Source: Profundicola chukchiensis
Lineage (GTDB): Bacteria; Bacteroidota; Bacteroidia; Flavobacteriales; Weeksellaceae
Reading direction: 5' to 3'
Assembly: GCF_029664245.1 (NCBI RefSeq)
Contig: NZ_JANAIE010000001.1
Span: forward strand, 62,001-126,000
Length of the DNA: 64,000 nt
This document shows, piece by piece, positions 44,606 to 54,283 of the stretch. Each line of letters opens with the position of its first letter. Position 1 is the stretch's first letter. The notes under the pieces were generated by a model. That model had not been told where the DNA came from and made no database searches. It was given only the letters and a program-made list of their open reading frames with translations. A program made the translations under genes and the position numbers.

Positions 44606-44629
44606 GCCGCTCAATGAGCGGCTTTTTTT
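44606..44629 (+). terminator. Terminator of surface gene 3
   Basis: GCCGCTC/GAGCGGC stem with AAT loop and seven T, the same core as after the other surface genes. Confidence 0.92.
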
Positions 44630-44721
44630 GTTTACAACTTAGGGTCAACTTGAAGAACTCAATAATATGTCAAAATAACTTTGAACCGAATATAAACCTA
44701 AAACTTCACGCACTAACGAAT

Positions 44722-44772
44722 ACCGTTTAAACAGCATTTTGAGCACTTTATACATCATATCCTACCGTTTAA
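44722..44772 (+). promoter_or_regulatory. Three LytTR-type direct repeats, 21-bp period, upstream of surface gene 4
   Basis: ACCGTTTAA (44722-44730), GCACTTTAT (44743-44751, degenerate) and ACCGTTTAA (44764-44772), again with an exact 21-bp period. A -7-like TAACTTAG lies at 44805-44812, 41 bp from the start of the third repeat. Both that distance and the 73-76 bp from third repeat to ATG match surface gene 2. Confidence 0.65.
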
Positions 44773-44836
44773 AAAGTTTTCTTAAATCGACGATGCATAA
44801 GTTATAACTTAGCCTATATACTTTAAATAAAAGTTC

Positions 44837-46888
44837 ATGAAAACAATTCAACTACTCAGTTTGAGCCTCGCATTAGCTGTAGGCTCCACAAATTTGGTAA
44901 GTGCTCAGCATTCACCATTGGATCAGATGCCAAAGCCCGGTACAAATGCATATAAAACAGCTAAGAAAAATGGGGATTTAAATGCATTTCAACCCCAATC
45001 TATTCCCTCATTACAGAAAAATAATATTTCTAGTCAGGGATTACAAAGTCCAGCCATGGACAATATGTCTGTAGGATGTTATATTCCACATGATATAAAT
45101 ACCTATACCATGATTCCTATGAATGACGATGACTCATCCGATGAAATAATTTTACCTTTTACATTTAATATGTATGGCACGGAATACACTTCAGTGTTTG
45201 TAAATAACAACGGAAACATAACATTTGATGAAGAGTTCTCTAATTACACAGCGGATGGTTTTCCTATCGAAACGCCTATGATAGCACCATTTTGGGCAGA
45301 TGTTGATACAAGAGGGACAGGATCGGACGCAGTTTGGTATAAAGTTACTCCACATGCTTTGTATGTGAATTATCCAGGAGTTGGATACTATGATTCAGAA
45401 GACGACAAACTCAATACATTTCAAGTGATTATTACTGATGGCACTGACCCAGTAATTGGCATTGGGAATAATGTAGCTTTCTACTATGGAGATATGCAGT
45501 GGACAACAGGAGAGGCTTCCGACGGTATCAATGGATTTGGAGGAACACCATCAACGGTGGGAGTTAACAGCGGAGATAATGTTAACTTTTTTCAAATTGG
45601 AAGATTTATTCAACCTGGAGATACTTTCAATGGTGCTTATGATATGAATGGTGGTGTAGACTGGTTGGATAATAAATGTTTCATTTTTAATGTAGATTCA
45701 GAAAGCACATCCAACATTCCACCTTTATTATTAAACATTTCCAGCACTTCTGAAACCATTTGCGAGGGCGAAAGCAAAGATATAAACTTCAGTTTTATCG
45801 GTCCAGAAGCAGGACAAGTAATTGCAATTAACCTTGTTGATCCTTCAAATACAGGTAGTTCAATCATTACAAGCATGGAAGGTGACTCAACCAATGGCAT
45901 TTTAACTTTAACAGGAGCAACCGCTGGCACTTATAACCTACAATTAGTTGCAACAGATAATGGAGTACCATCTGAATCGACTACGGTTAATATTGAATTA
46001 ATTATTGAGAATTGCGAGGTAATCGATTGTCCCGAGTTAGGTATAAGCATAGGCGATGCATGTGACGATGGCGACGACAACACTGAAAATGATGTTGTTA
46101 CTGCAGATTGCGAATGTGCTGGTACACCAATCGTAGTTGAGCCAGAATTTGATTGCCCTAGCCTACAAGCTAACATTGGTGATAGTTGTGATGACGGTAA
46201 TGACATGACAGAGAATGACGTAATAACTTCTGACTGTGATTGTATTGGTACGTCAGTAGAACAAAATGATTCGGACGGAGACGGCACTCCAGACAATATC
46301 GACAACTGCCCTAACGTTTACAATCCTGATCAAGCTGATGGGAACGGAGATGGTATTGGCGATGCTTGTGAAGAATGTGGTCCTCCATATATGGTAGAAT
46401 TAGCAAGAACCAGTGGCACTACTGCTACATTTAATGCTGGTAATTCCGTATGGCACTACCAAGGTTCTGCCAACAGAGCAGGCAGACCACTACGTCCTTA
46501 CCCTATGTATGGCATGAATGATATGACTGTTCCACATACGCAATACGCTTTGGTCCCTGCATTTGAATACGATGTTTGGTTAAGAACTATATGCGATGAC
46601 GGAAGTTTTACATCTTGGACAGGACCTTACTTCCTGCCTACATTTGAAATGGGCTCAAGAGTTAATTTATCCATGAATTTATCCCCTAACCCCTCTTCAT
46701 CTATTGTGAAAATATCGAAAGTAGATGCTAAGTTGATTGAGGTTTACAACATGAATGGCACACTCTTAAAAACATTAACACCTTCTGAAAATCAATTTGA
46801 TTTAACTGGATTACCTGTTGGAAAATATAACTTAAGAGTTATTGACGCTAATGGAAACACCCACTACGATCAAGTGATTAAAAAGTAA
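44837..46888 (+). CDS. T9SS surface protein 4: nidogen-like domain, two repeats, shared C-terminal module
   Basis: 683 aa. Signal peptide (1-24, NLVSAQ); linker; a nidogen-like domain (about 73-285) with ILPFTFNMYGTEYTSVFVNNNG split over two strands, the 'IAPFWADVDTRG' signature, and 'GGVDWLDNKCF'; a beta domain (about 298-392); two 42-residue Cys/Asp repeats (from 397; 46025-46150 and 46151-46255), more divergent than in proteins 1 and 2; a thrombospondin type 3 segment (about 476-512); the FN3-like module (about 516-605); a type A T9SS sorting domain (about 613-683). Preceded by LytTR-type repeats like gene 2. Expected on the cell surface. Confidence 0.88.
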   Translation: MKTIQLLSLSLALAVGSTNLVSAQHSPLDQMPKPGTNAYKTAKKNGDLNAFQPQSIPSLQKNNISSQGLQSPAMDNMSVGCYIPHDINTYTMIPMNDDDSSDEIILPFTFNMYGTEYTSVFVNNNGNITFDEEFSNYTADGFPIETPMIAPFWADVDTRGTGSDAVWYKVTPHALYVNYPGVGYYDSEDDKLNTFQVIITDGTDPVIGIGNNVAFYYGDMQWTTGEASDGINGFGGTPSTVGVNSGDNVNFFQIGRFIQPGDTFNGAYDMNGGVDWLDNKCFIFNVDSESTSNIPPLLLNISSTSETICEGESKDINFSFIGPEAGQVIAINLVDPSNTGSSIITSMEGDSTNGILTLTGATAGTYNLQLVATDNGVPSESTTVNIELIIENCEVIDCPELGISIGDACDDGDDNTENDVVTADCECAGTPIVVEPEFDCPSLQANIGDSCDDGNDMTENDVITSDCDCIGTSVEQNDSDGDGTPDNIDNCPNVYNPDQADGNGDGIGDACEECGPPYMVELARTSGTTATFNAGNSVWHYQGSANRAGRPLRPYPMYGMNDMTVPHTQYALVPAFEYDVWLRTICDDGSFTSWTGPYFLPTFEMGSRVNLSMNLSPNPSSSIVKISKVDAKLIEVYNMNGTLLKTLTPSENQFDLTGLPVGKYNLRVIDANGNTHYDQVIKK

Positions 46889-46912
46889 TTATCATTAATT
46901 TTTAAATAGCTA

Positions 46913-46940
46913 TAAGCCGCTCAATGAGCGGCTTATTTTT
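46913..46940 (+). terminator. Terminator of surface gene 4
   Basis: TAAGCCGCTC/GAGCGGCTTA stem with AAT loop and T run, as after genes 1 and 2. Confidence 0.93.
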
Positions 46941-47118
46941 GTTTTTATGAAAATTAACTTGATTTTAAAAAATATAAAACCAATATAATATGCAAGCCAA
47001 TTATTCTTTACCACTAATTCCGATTTTAACCGAGTTATGATTTTGTGTAAGTATCAAAAAAATAATTTTCCACTGGATTAAAATTATTGATGTTGAAATT
47101 ATAAGCATTGAAGTATAA

Positions 47119-47260
47119 AATCATCATGGACTTTCATCATTATCCATAACAGATCCAATATTAAATATTAGTTTATCTGTATTATTTTCAGGTAACTCTT
47201 ATAATGAAAATTATAGATGTTATGGGAAAAACTTATAAAGAACAAATCAATAAGAATTAA
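47119..47260 (+). pseudogene. Probable frameshifted remnant of a T9SS sorting domain
   Basis: In one frame the stretch reads SITDPILNISLSVLFSGNSYN, resembling the first strand of a type A sorting domain. After a shift at about 47202 the next frame reads MKIIDVMGKTYKEQINKN and stops, matching the following 'kIyDvmGk' strand. Neither frame has a start or upstream domains. It fits the end of a former surface-protein gene between genes 4 and 5, but the match is short and judged by eye. Confidence 0.35.
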
Positions 47261-47398
47261 AGTTTAAAAAAAACCTAGATGTTTCAATATTATTTATATC
47301 TCAAATCAAATGAATTCTACTGATAATCAGCGCTAAATTTTGTTATAATTATTATAAATTCCTAAATTAGAACATTATTAACCAATAAATTCATAATT

Positions 47399-49888
47399 AT
47401 GAAGAAATTTACTTTTTTTCTCTGTGCAATCTTCCTATCTCTTATAGGATATGCACAGAATTCAGAAACATTTACAAACCTTGACAACGCTTCAGGTGGT
47501 GGAAATGGAATATCAAGTTCATATCAAACATGGACGTGGATAGGAGACAATGGTGCAACATGGGAAGCTACAGATGCAAGAAAAGATCAAAATATTGATG
47601 GAAAAGCAATCACTGTTCGAGATGGAAGTTTAACCACAACGATTTCTGGAGGCATTGGTAACTTAACGCTTACAACCCAACGTAAATTTACCGGTGGCTC
47701 AGGTAATTTAACCGTTTTAGCCAATGGAGAGGTTGTAGGAACTTTTGCGTACGGTGATTCTGAGCAAACCAATACAATCGCCGGAATTAATCTATCGGGT
47801 AATGTAGCCTTAGAAATACAGACTCCAGGTAATGGTGATAGAGTGGCTATGGACAACTTGAATTGGACAAATCCCATTGATAGTCCAGATTATGACTGCC
47901 CAAGTTCACAAGCCAACATTGGCGATAGTTGTGATGACGGAAACCCACTTACAAATAACGATACGATTAATGAAGATTGCGAATGTGTTGGTACACCAGT
48001 AGACGTTGGTAATCTATGCGGTTTTGAGAATTTTGATAATGCTGATCTTTCAGGGTCATATGAAGATGGTAGCTTTGTAGGAAATGATAATATCACTTGG
48101 ACTTATATAGAAGCTAGAAGTGAATCTGCAAATTCTGATACTGATGTTAATGCACTACTTGATGGAAATGCAATCATATTAAGAAACTCAGATACTGGTA
48201 GTAAGATTTACTCTAGTACTATTTCTGGCGGAATCAGTAGGTTCTCTGTTAAATTATATAAAGCATTTACTGGTGGCGGAGATAGACAAGTGGAACTATT
48301 TATTAACGGAGTATCCTATGGAAATTCAACAGTATTTGATGATTATAATGAACACATCTTTACAGTAGATGATATTGATTTGGCGGGTGATTTCACCTTA
48401 GAAATTAGAAATACTACAAGCAAACAAATCATTATAGATGATATTTCATGGACTTGCTTTGAGGATGAAGGAGGACCAGCTGATTGTGAAGCTCCAGATA
48501 CGCTTGAAGTAAATAACATTACTGAGAACAGTGTTGACTTAATTTGGAGTGGAGGAAGCATTGAATATCATTGGCTCGTTGCCTATGGAGAATCTCCTTA
48601 TACACCTTCCGAGGAAGATGGAGAACTAGTTTATGGTTTTATTGACTACGATTCAACGAATTTTATGACACATTCTTTAGGAGAGTTGAATCCTGGAACC
48701 CAGTATGATGTTTATGTAAAAACAATGTGCGAAGAATCATGGGATAATTTAAGTGATTGGATTCAAACATCCTTCACAACTGAAGCTCCAGCACAATGTT
48801 TAGCTCCACAATCAGCAGAAGCTTCTGACATTACTCCTCATACTGCTAACATATCATGGACTGGCGGTAGCGCTGCTGAGGCATGGATTATTGCTTATGG
48901 CGTAGCACCTTATACTCCAATGGAAAGTGATGAGGAACTGGTAATAGGTAATGCACAATATTTATTGGAGAGATTAGAGGCTGATACAGAGTATGAGTTT
49001 TATATCAGAACAGCTTGTGATGAAGATCTTGAAAACTTAAGTGATTGGCTATTTATTACGTTTACAACGGAAGCAGCAGAACCTTGTTTAGCTCCTGAAA
49101 CTATTGATGTTACAGAAATCACTGAAACTTCAGCACAAGTTTCTTGGTCTGCAGGTAGCCAAGAATATTGGTTTGTTTCTTATGGAGAGTCTCCTTTTGA
49201 GCCTTCAGGAGATGTTACGATGGTTAGCGGTAACCCAAGTATTAGTTTAGATAATTTAGAGCCTGGAACAAGCTATGATGTGCATATTCAATCAATTTGT
49301 AATGATTTTGACACCGCAAGTGAGTGGACCACTGTAACATTCACTACAACAAGTACAGAACCTGAGCCAGAAGAATGTGATATACCTTATGGTGTTGCAT
49401 TAAATAGAATTAGCCCTACGAGTGCAACATTTGTTGCTGGAAACTCAGTTTGGCATTACCAAGGTTCTGCAAATAGAGCAGGTAGACCATTACGTCCATA
49501 TCCAATGTATGGAATGAATGATATGACAGTTCCACATACTCAACATAGACTTGTTCCTGCATTTGATTATGATGTTTGGATTAGAACAATCTGTGAAGAC
49601 GGAACGTTTAGTCCATGGGCAGGGCCATTCTATCTTCCAACGTATGAAGATGCGTCTAGACGTACACCAGACATGATTCTTAGCCCTAACCCAGCTGTTG
49701 CGATGGTAAGTATCTCTAAAGTGGATGCTAGAACCATTGAAGTGTTTGATATGAACGGAAGTCATATTAAAACTTTCAATACAAAAGACAGTCAATTTGA
49801 TGTAACGGGATTACCAACTGGTAAATATAACCTAAGAATTATAGACGCTGATGGTAGTATACATTATGATCAGATGATCAAGAAGTAA
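47399..49888 (+). CDS. T9SS surface protein 5: twin beta-sandwich, three FN3, shared C-terminal module
   Basis: 829 aa. Signal peptide (1-20, IGYAQ); a beta-sandwich domain (about 21-163; 'WIGDNGATWEATDARKDQN', GNLTLTTQRKFTGG); one Cys/Asp repeat (from 166; 47894-47998); a second copy of the beta-sandwich domain (about 203-355; 'NITWTYIEARSES', RFSVKLYKAFTGGGDRQ); three FN3 domains (about 362-460, 466-557, 562-655), each starting C-x-AP; the FN3-like module (about 661-752); a type A T9SS sorting domain (about 759-829). No thrombospondin type 3 segment and no LytTR-type repeats upstream. The last member of the cluster; probably an adhesin or carbohydrate-binding surface protein. Confidence 0.88.
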   Translation: MKKFTFFLCAIFLSLIGYAQNSETFTNLDNASGGGNGISSSYQTWTWIGDNGATWEATDARKDQNIDGKAITVRDGSLTTTISGGIGNLTLTTQRKFTGGSGNLTVLANGEVVGTFAYGDSEQTNTIAGINLSGNVALEIQTPGNGDRVAMDNLNWTNPIDSPDYDCPSSQANIGDSCDDGNPLTNNDTINEDCECVGTPVDVGNLCGFENFDNADLSGSYEDGSFVGNDNITWTYIEARSESANSDTDVNALLDGNAIILRNSDTGSKIYSSTISGGISRFSVKLYKAFTGGGDRQVELFINGVSYGNSTVFDDYNEHIFTVDDIDLAGDFTLEIRNTTSKQIIIDDISWTCFEDEGGPADCEAPDTLEVNNITENSVDLIWSGGSIEYHWLVAYGESPYTPSEEDGELVYGFIDYDSTNFMTHSLGELNPGTQYDVYVKTMCEESWDNLSDWIQTSFTTEAPAQCLAPQSAEASDITPHTANISWTGGSAAEAWIIAYGVAPYTPMESDEELVIGNAQYLLERLEADTEYEFYIRTACDEDLENLSDWLFITFTTEAAEPCLAPETIDVTEITETSAQVSWSAGSQEYWFVSYGESPFEPSGDVTMVSGNPSISLDNLEPGTSYDVHIQSICNDFDTASEWTTVTFTTTSTEPEPEECDIPYGVALNRISPTSATFVAGNSVWHYQGSANRAGRPLRPYPMYGMNDMTVPHTQHRLVPAFDYDVWIRTICEDGTFSPWAGPFYLPTYEDASRRTPDMILSPNPAVAMVSISKVDARTIEVFDMNGSHIKTFNTKDSQFDVTGLPTGKYNLRIIDADGSIHYDQMIKK

Positions 49889-49912
49889 AATTATAGTTTA
49901 ATCTTTAAATTT

Positions 49913-49939
49913 AAGAAGCCGCTCATTGAGCGGCTTCTT
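49913..49939 (+). terminator. Terminator of surface gene 5
   Basis: AAGAAGCCGCTC/GAGCGGCTTCTT stem with an ATT loop. The core equals that of the other four, with diverged flanks. Confidence 0.92.
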
Positions 49940-50451
49940 TATTTATATTATTTTTTATTAAAACACCTTTAAATATAATTTATATAGTTGTTCTGCTTTA
50001 AGCTAGTTTTGACCTTTTCACTAATTTGGAGCCCTTCATAAGCTTTGTGATAAAATGATAAATAATAACCTCATAAAATGAAGAATCAGTCTTCGTGAGT
50101 TCAATTAAGAACTAAATTAAATTTGAAATAAGAGCCTTAAATGATTCTTAAGAAAACGCAGAAACATTAAGTAGCCATATTTATACCTACTAGATTTACT
50201 ACAAAGGCATTATCAACTATTCTTTACTAACGCATGTACTTAACAAATAATGTATTCATACCTATTTTTACCTAGGATCAGACAATACGCATAGAGACTA
50301 TAGCTATTCCTTATTCTAAAATTTAAAGACTTGGACTTCCTTTATTAAGAAAGCGAATACTTACAGGACTCACTATTTTCTAACTAGCAAGATTAGTACT
50401 ACCTAAGTTACATACAAGATTAAGAATATTGTCCTCCAAAAGTTATTAGAT
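49940..50451. other. AT-rich intergenic region, nothing recognised
   Basis: About 510 bp between the terminators of surface gene 5 and the ompA-type gene. Both strands are broken by stops. No LytTR-type repeat, tRNA, palindrome or duplicated surface-gene fragment was seen. Confidence 0.6.
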
Positions 50452-50484
50452 AAAAAAAAGGCTACTCACTGGGAGTAGCCTTTT
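50452..50484 (-). terminator. Terminator of the OmpA-family gene
   Basis: Perfect 12-bp stem AAAAGGCTACTC/GAGTAGCCTTTT (50456-50467, 50473-50484) with a 5-nt loop and an A run at 50452-50459 giving Ts on the minus strand. Confidence 0.9.
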
Positions 50485-50506
50485 CTATATATTATTCTTT
50501 AATGAT

Positions 50507-51961
50507 TTATTTCTCAATAAAGATTACACGTCTGTTTGCATGGTTTTTCCACTCAGGACATTTAGTCGCTGGTTGACACTCAGGGAATCTAAGGTCATCT
50601 TTACCCATAGCTACTACGTTTAATTGACTAGCAGGAATTCCGTGCTTCTCAACTAAGTAGTTCTTAACATTTGTTGCACGTCTTTCAGATAAGCTTAAGT
50701 TATAAGCTCTAGACGCTCTAGCATCTGTATGTCCAACAATGTCAAATGATTTGTCATTGAAGTGCTTCAAGTACTTAGCTGCTTGATCTAAGATTGGATA
50801 GTAGTTAGGAGAAATTACGTCAGAATCTAATGAGAACTCTAAGTTAGCAATCGCTAAGTTCAACATTTCTTCTGCACTTCCACCTTCTGGACATCCATTG
50901 TTACTTGCAGGACCAGGTAATGTAACACATTCATCATATAAGTCAATTACACCATCTAAGTCAGTATCTAATGCACGACCTGCACCATCAACTCTTGCAC
51001 CAGCTGGAGTATCTAATTCTCTATCCCAATCATCACAAACTCCATCATCATCTTTGTCTCCTGAAGCACAAACTACTAACATACTTTGTAATTCCTCTGG
51101 AGAAGGACCTGGATAAATATCTGCTAATGGATCAGCCCAAGCTAAATGCTCTTGGTGTTTACCAATTTTATACATTAAACCAAGGTTAAAAGTAAACATA
51201 CCGTCATCTTTACCTTCTTCAATATCAGCAATTGCACCATGCGAACCAGAGCCATCAAACTCCTCATCTCCTGTTAATACATACATAGCTTTAAGCTCTG
51301 CATCAAACTTTTGGTTGATTTTATACCTTAAACCAGTACCAGCTGTTGCGTACATTGAACCAAACCCTCCTGGATCTGCAACTTTCTTGAATCCAGCATT
51401 ATTAGATTTATCTCTAATATGCGCCTCATACTGTAAAGTACCGATTCCAGCATATCCATGTAAAGCCCATCCAAAACGAGACTTATTGTCAACTCTTCTG
51501 AACAATTGGCTGAAGTTTAAATCTCCCATTAAAGCCCACATCCAATATTTTGTATGCGCTCTATATTGAGTAGATTGTTGTTCTGTTCTACCCCAGTTTA
51601 CTTGTGCTCCTAATCCAAATGCATGCGTGATTTGTTTCATCAAAACAGCGTGAACATCATAACTATATAAGTTTGACATATCATCACTATCAATCCAAGA
51701 GTTTAAATCAGCACCTTGAACTAAGTTCATACCACCGTAAACACCGATAGACCAGTCATTAAATTTCTTTTGATCGGAAGTAAAATCAACATAGTTTTGA
51801 TTCATTCCGTAATATTTGTTTTCAAAATATTCGTCTGCCGTAAGTTCGTCTGTTTCCACAGCACTGTCTGTTACCACTACAACTGTTTCCTCCTCCTGTG
51901 CGAACAAAGGAAGTGCACAAAACAGTAAGGTAAGCAATGTTAAATAATTCAGTTGCTTCAT
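50507..51961 (-). CDS. OmpA-family outer membrane protein
   Basis: 484 aa. Signal peptide (1-22, LFAQ); an acidic linker; an N-terminal outer membrane beta-barrel (about 65-275; many alternating aromatic strands such as FNDWSIGVYGGMNLVQG and GLGAQVNWGR); a thrombospondin type 3 calcium-binding linker (about 300-360; DKDDDGVCDDWD, DTDLDGVIDLYDEC); and a C-terminal OmpA peptidoglycan-binding domain (about 370-484; FDIVGHTDARASRAYNLSLS, ANRRVIFIE). It links outer membrane to cell wall. Own promoter (51998-52028) and terminator. It may be an abundant porin-like structural protein. Confidence 0.92.
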   Translation of the reverse strand: MKQLNYLTLLTLLFCALPLFAQEEETVVVVTDSAVETDELTADEYFENKYYGMNQNYVDFTSDQKKFNDWSIGVYGGMNLVQGADLNSWIDSDDMSNLYSYDVHAVLMKQITHAFGLGAQVNWGRTEQQSTQYRAHTKYWMWALMGDLNFSQLFRRVDNKSRFGWALHGYAGIGTLQYEAHIRDKSNNAGFKKVADPGGFGSMYATAGTGLRYKINQKFDAELKAMYVLTGDEEFDGSGSHGAIADIEEGKDDGMFTFNLGLMYKIGKHQEHLAWADPLADIYPGPSPEELQSMLVVCASGDKDDDGVCDDWDRELDTPAGARVDGAGRALDTDLDGVIDLYDECVTLPGPASNNGCPEGGSAEEMLNLAIANLEFSLDSDVISPNYYPILDQAAKYLKHFNDKSFDIVGHTDARASRAYNLSLSERRATNVKNYLVEKHGIPASQLNVVAMGKDDLRFPECQPATKCPEWKNHANRRVIFIEK

Positions 51962-51997
51962 AAGTTTATCGTTTTAATTTCATTAGTTTTCAAGACG

Positions 51998-52028
51998 CAA
52001 ATTTAACACATCATTCGTCAATAACAAA
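51998..52028 (-). promoter_or_regulatory. Promoter of the OmpA-family gene
   Basis: Minus strand: -33 TTTG (52025-52028), about 19-nt spacer, perfect -7 TAAATTTG (51998-52005). The leader would be about 30 nt. Confidence 0.65.
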
Positions 52029-52073
52029 TTAATCGTTACTAAACTTTAGTCTTGTAGACAAAAATACAATAAT

Positions 52074-52487
52074 TTAAAACATTTCCAACAAATCGCTTAC
52101 GAATTTTCGTGTAAAAATTTGATTATGAGGAACAACTAAATCCTTAGACACATAATTAACACCTCCGAATTGAAGTATGTCAATGTCTATAATTCTGGAA
52201 ACATATTTTTCGTTGGGAAGAGGTTCGGTATATTTTCTACCCATTTTATGTTCTATTTCTTTAATAGATTTTAACAGTTTTATAGGACTTAGATTAATGT
52301 TAATTTCTATCAATTGATTCAAAAACATAGTAGATGATGTGAAACCTACAGGTTCTGTTTCTATAATTTCTCCAACCTTAACAATCCCCCCTACTTCAGT
52401 ATCTATGTAGGTTCTAGCTAGCTCTAGGTTTTTATTTCTATCACCTAAATCACTTCCGAGTAACAAAATGGCATTCATTGTCGACAT
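52074..52487 (-). CDS. folK: 2-amino-4-hydroxy-6-hydroxymethyldihydropteridine pyrophosphokinase
   Basis: HPPK (EC 2.7.6.3), transferring pyrophosphate from ATP to the pterin in folate synthesis. 137 aa, shorter than the roughly 160 aa of E. coli because of shorter loops. Visible: LLLGSDLGDRNKNLELA (8-24), the pterin site 'ETEPVGFTSSTMFLNQLIEI', 'IEHKMGRKY', and the magnesium-binding RIIDIDILQFGG. Met1 (52487) or Met4 (52478) could be the start. Divergent from sppA with only 29 bp between starts. Confidence 0.92.
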   Translation of the reverse strand: MSTMNAILLLGSDLGDRNKNLELARTYIDTEVGGIVKVGEIIETEPVGFTSSTMFLNQLIEININLSPIKLLKSIKEIEHKMGRKYTEPLPNEKYVSRIIDIDILQFGGVNYVSKDLVVPHNQIFTRKFVSDLLEMF

Positions 52488-52516
52488 ATAGAGGTAAAAG
52501 TAAGTAATTTAAAAAT

Positions 52517-54262
52517 ATGAAGACATTTTTTGGAAGAGTAATAGCCGTTGTATTCGGTATTACGCTATTTATTATAGGATGCTTTATTGTGATTTCGATT
52601 CTAGGCTCAATCTTAGGTGGCGCAGATAAAGTGACAGTTGATTCAGGTAGCGTTCTAAAACTAGACTTTAAGGAACCTATTTATGAAAGCAATATGGAGA
52701 TTCAAACATCTTTGTTTAATCTTACTGAGAAAGAATCCCCGAATTTATTGCAAATTCTTAATGCCATTGAAAATGCTAAAGAAGATGATAACATAAAAGG
52801 TATCAGCTTAGAGCTTAATACAACAACACCAGAGGAGATAACTCAAATTGATTTAATTAGAGATAAAATTCAAGACTTTAAATCTAGTGGAAAGTTTGTA
52901 TACGCTTACACGAATAGAGCTTCACAAGCTGATTATTACCTAGCTACGGTAGCAGATTCTATTTTCCATAACCCTCTTGGAAGCATTGACCTTAAAGGAC
53001 TTTCATCTGAAGTTATGTTCTTTAAGAACTTTGGAGAAAAGTATGGAATTGAATTCGAAATTATTCGCCATGGTGATTATAAATCTGCTGTTGAACCATT
53101 CTTACGCGATAATTTATCTGATGAGAATAGAGAGCAATTAACACAAATTGTTACTCAAATTTGGGATGGAATGACAACCAAAATGTCTGACTCCCGAAAC
53201 ATATCAACGGAACAATTAAATCAATACACTGATAGTTTAGTAGCATTTAATGCTAAATCTGCCTTGAGTCACAAACTAGTAGATGCGCTATATCAAGAAA
53301 GCGAATACCATGAGTTTTTAAAGTCTAAATTAAACATTGATGATGATAAAAAACTTAAAGCTATTGAGATAAAGGATTATGCGACAACCTTAAAGAACAA
53401 ATTTGAATCTGATAAAATCGCTGTTTTATATGCACACGGAACCATTATGCCAGGCGACAGTCAATTTGGGATTCAATCAGAAACTTATAAAGAAGCTATT
53501 CAGAAGATTGCTAAAGACGATAAAATCAAAGCTGTTGTACTACGTGTCAACTCTGGTGGTGGGGATGCGAATACTTCAGAAGAGATTTTACACGAAATGA
53601 GAAAACTTCATGCTAAAAAGCCAATCGTTGTTTCGTTTGGAGAAGTAGCGGCAAGTGGAGGTTATTATATTGCCATGGATTCGGATAAAATCTTTGCAGA
53701 ACCTTATACCATTACTGGTTCAATCGGTGTTTTAGGAATGATTCCTAACATAAAAGGTTTGGCTAACAACAATGGATTTACCACTGATTATGTTAAAACC
53801 AATGAAAACACCATATATTATAGTCCGTTCCAAGGTTTATCTAAGGGTGGATTAGAAACCATCACTAAATCTACAGAATCGATTTATGAAATCTTCGTGA
53901 ACCACGTGGCTGCCAATAGAAACAGATCTTTCGAAGAGATTGATGCACTAGGTGGGGGAAGAATTTATACTGGAACCGAAGCTAAAAAGCTTGGTTTAGT
54001 AGACGAGCTAGGTTCATTACAAGATGCAATATCTTATGCTGCAGAGATAGCCGAAATTAAAGATTACCAACTTAAATCTTATCCACAAAAGAAAACGGAT
54101 TTGGAAACGCTAATGAAAGAATTAAACTTATCTACAGAGGTTAAAGCTCAAATCCAAAACTCGATGGATCCAGCTCTTTTGAAAACTTATATTCAAATCG
54201 ATCAAATGCGTAAATTGAATGGCGTACAGGTTCTTTGGCCCTACGACCTCAACATTAGATAG
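52517..54262 (+). CDS. sppA: Signal peptide peptidase SppA, 67K type
   Basis: 581-aa membrane-bound S49 protease degrading cleaved signal peptides. One N-terminal membrane anchor (8-30), then two tandem S49 domains. The catalytic Lys189 is in GDYKSAVEPF of the first domain and the nucleophile Ser380 in EVAASGGYYIAMDSD of the second, the arrangement of the E. coli-type tetramer. Family phrases SGGGDANTSEEI and TGSIGVLG are present. Monocistronic, with a terminator at 54284-54324. Confidence 0.95.
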   Translation: MKTFFGRVIAVVFGITLFIIGCFIVISILGSILGGADKVTVDSGSVLKLDFKEPIYESNMEIQTSLFNLTEKESPNLLQILNAIENAKEDDNIKGISLELNTTTPEEITQIDLIRDKIQDFKSSGKFVYAYTNRASQADYYLATVADSIFHNPLGSIDLKGLSSEVMFFKNFGEKYGIEFEIIRHGDYKSAVEPFLRDNLSDENREQLTQIVTQIWDGMTTKMSDSRNISTEQLNQYTDSLVAFNAKSALSHKLVDALYQESEYHEFLKSKLNIDDDKKLKAIEIKDYATTLKNKFESDKIAVLYAHGTIMPGDSQFGIQSETYKEAIQKIAKDDKIKAVVLRVNSGGGDANTSEEILHEMRKLHAKKPIVVSFGEVAASGGYYIAMDSDKIFAEPYTITGSIGVLGMIPNIKGLANNNGFTTDYVKTNENTIYYSPFQGLSKGGLETITKSTESIYEIFVNHVAANRNRSFEEIDALGGGRIYTGTEAKKLGLVDELGSLQDAISYAAEIAEIKDYQLKSYPQKKTDLETLMKELNLSTEVKAQIQNSMDPALLKTYIQIDQMRKLNGVQVLWPYDLNIR

Positions 54263-54283
54263 GAGTAATTAATAAATCATCTT

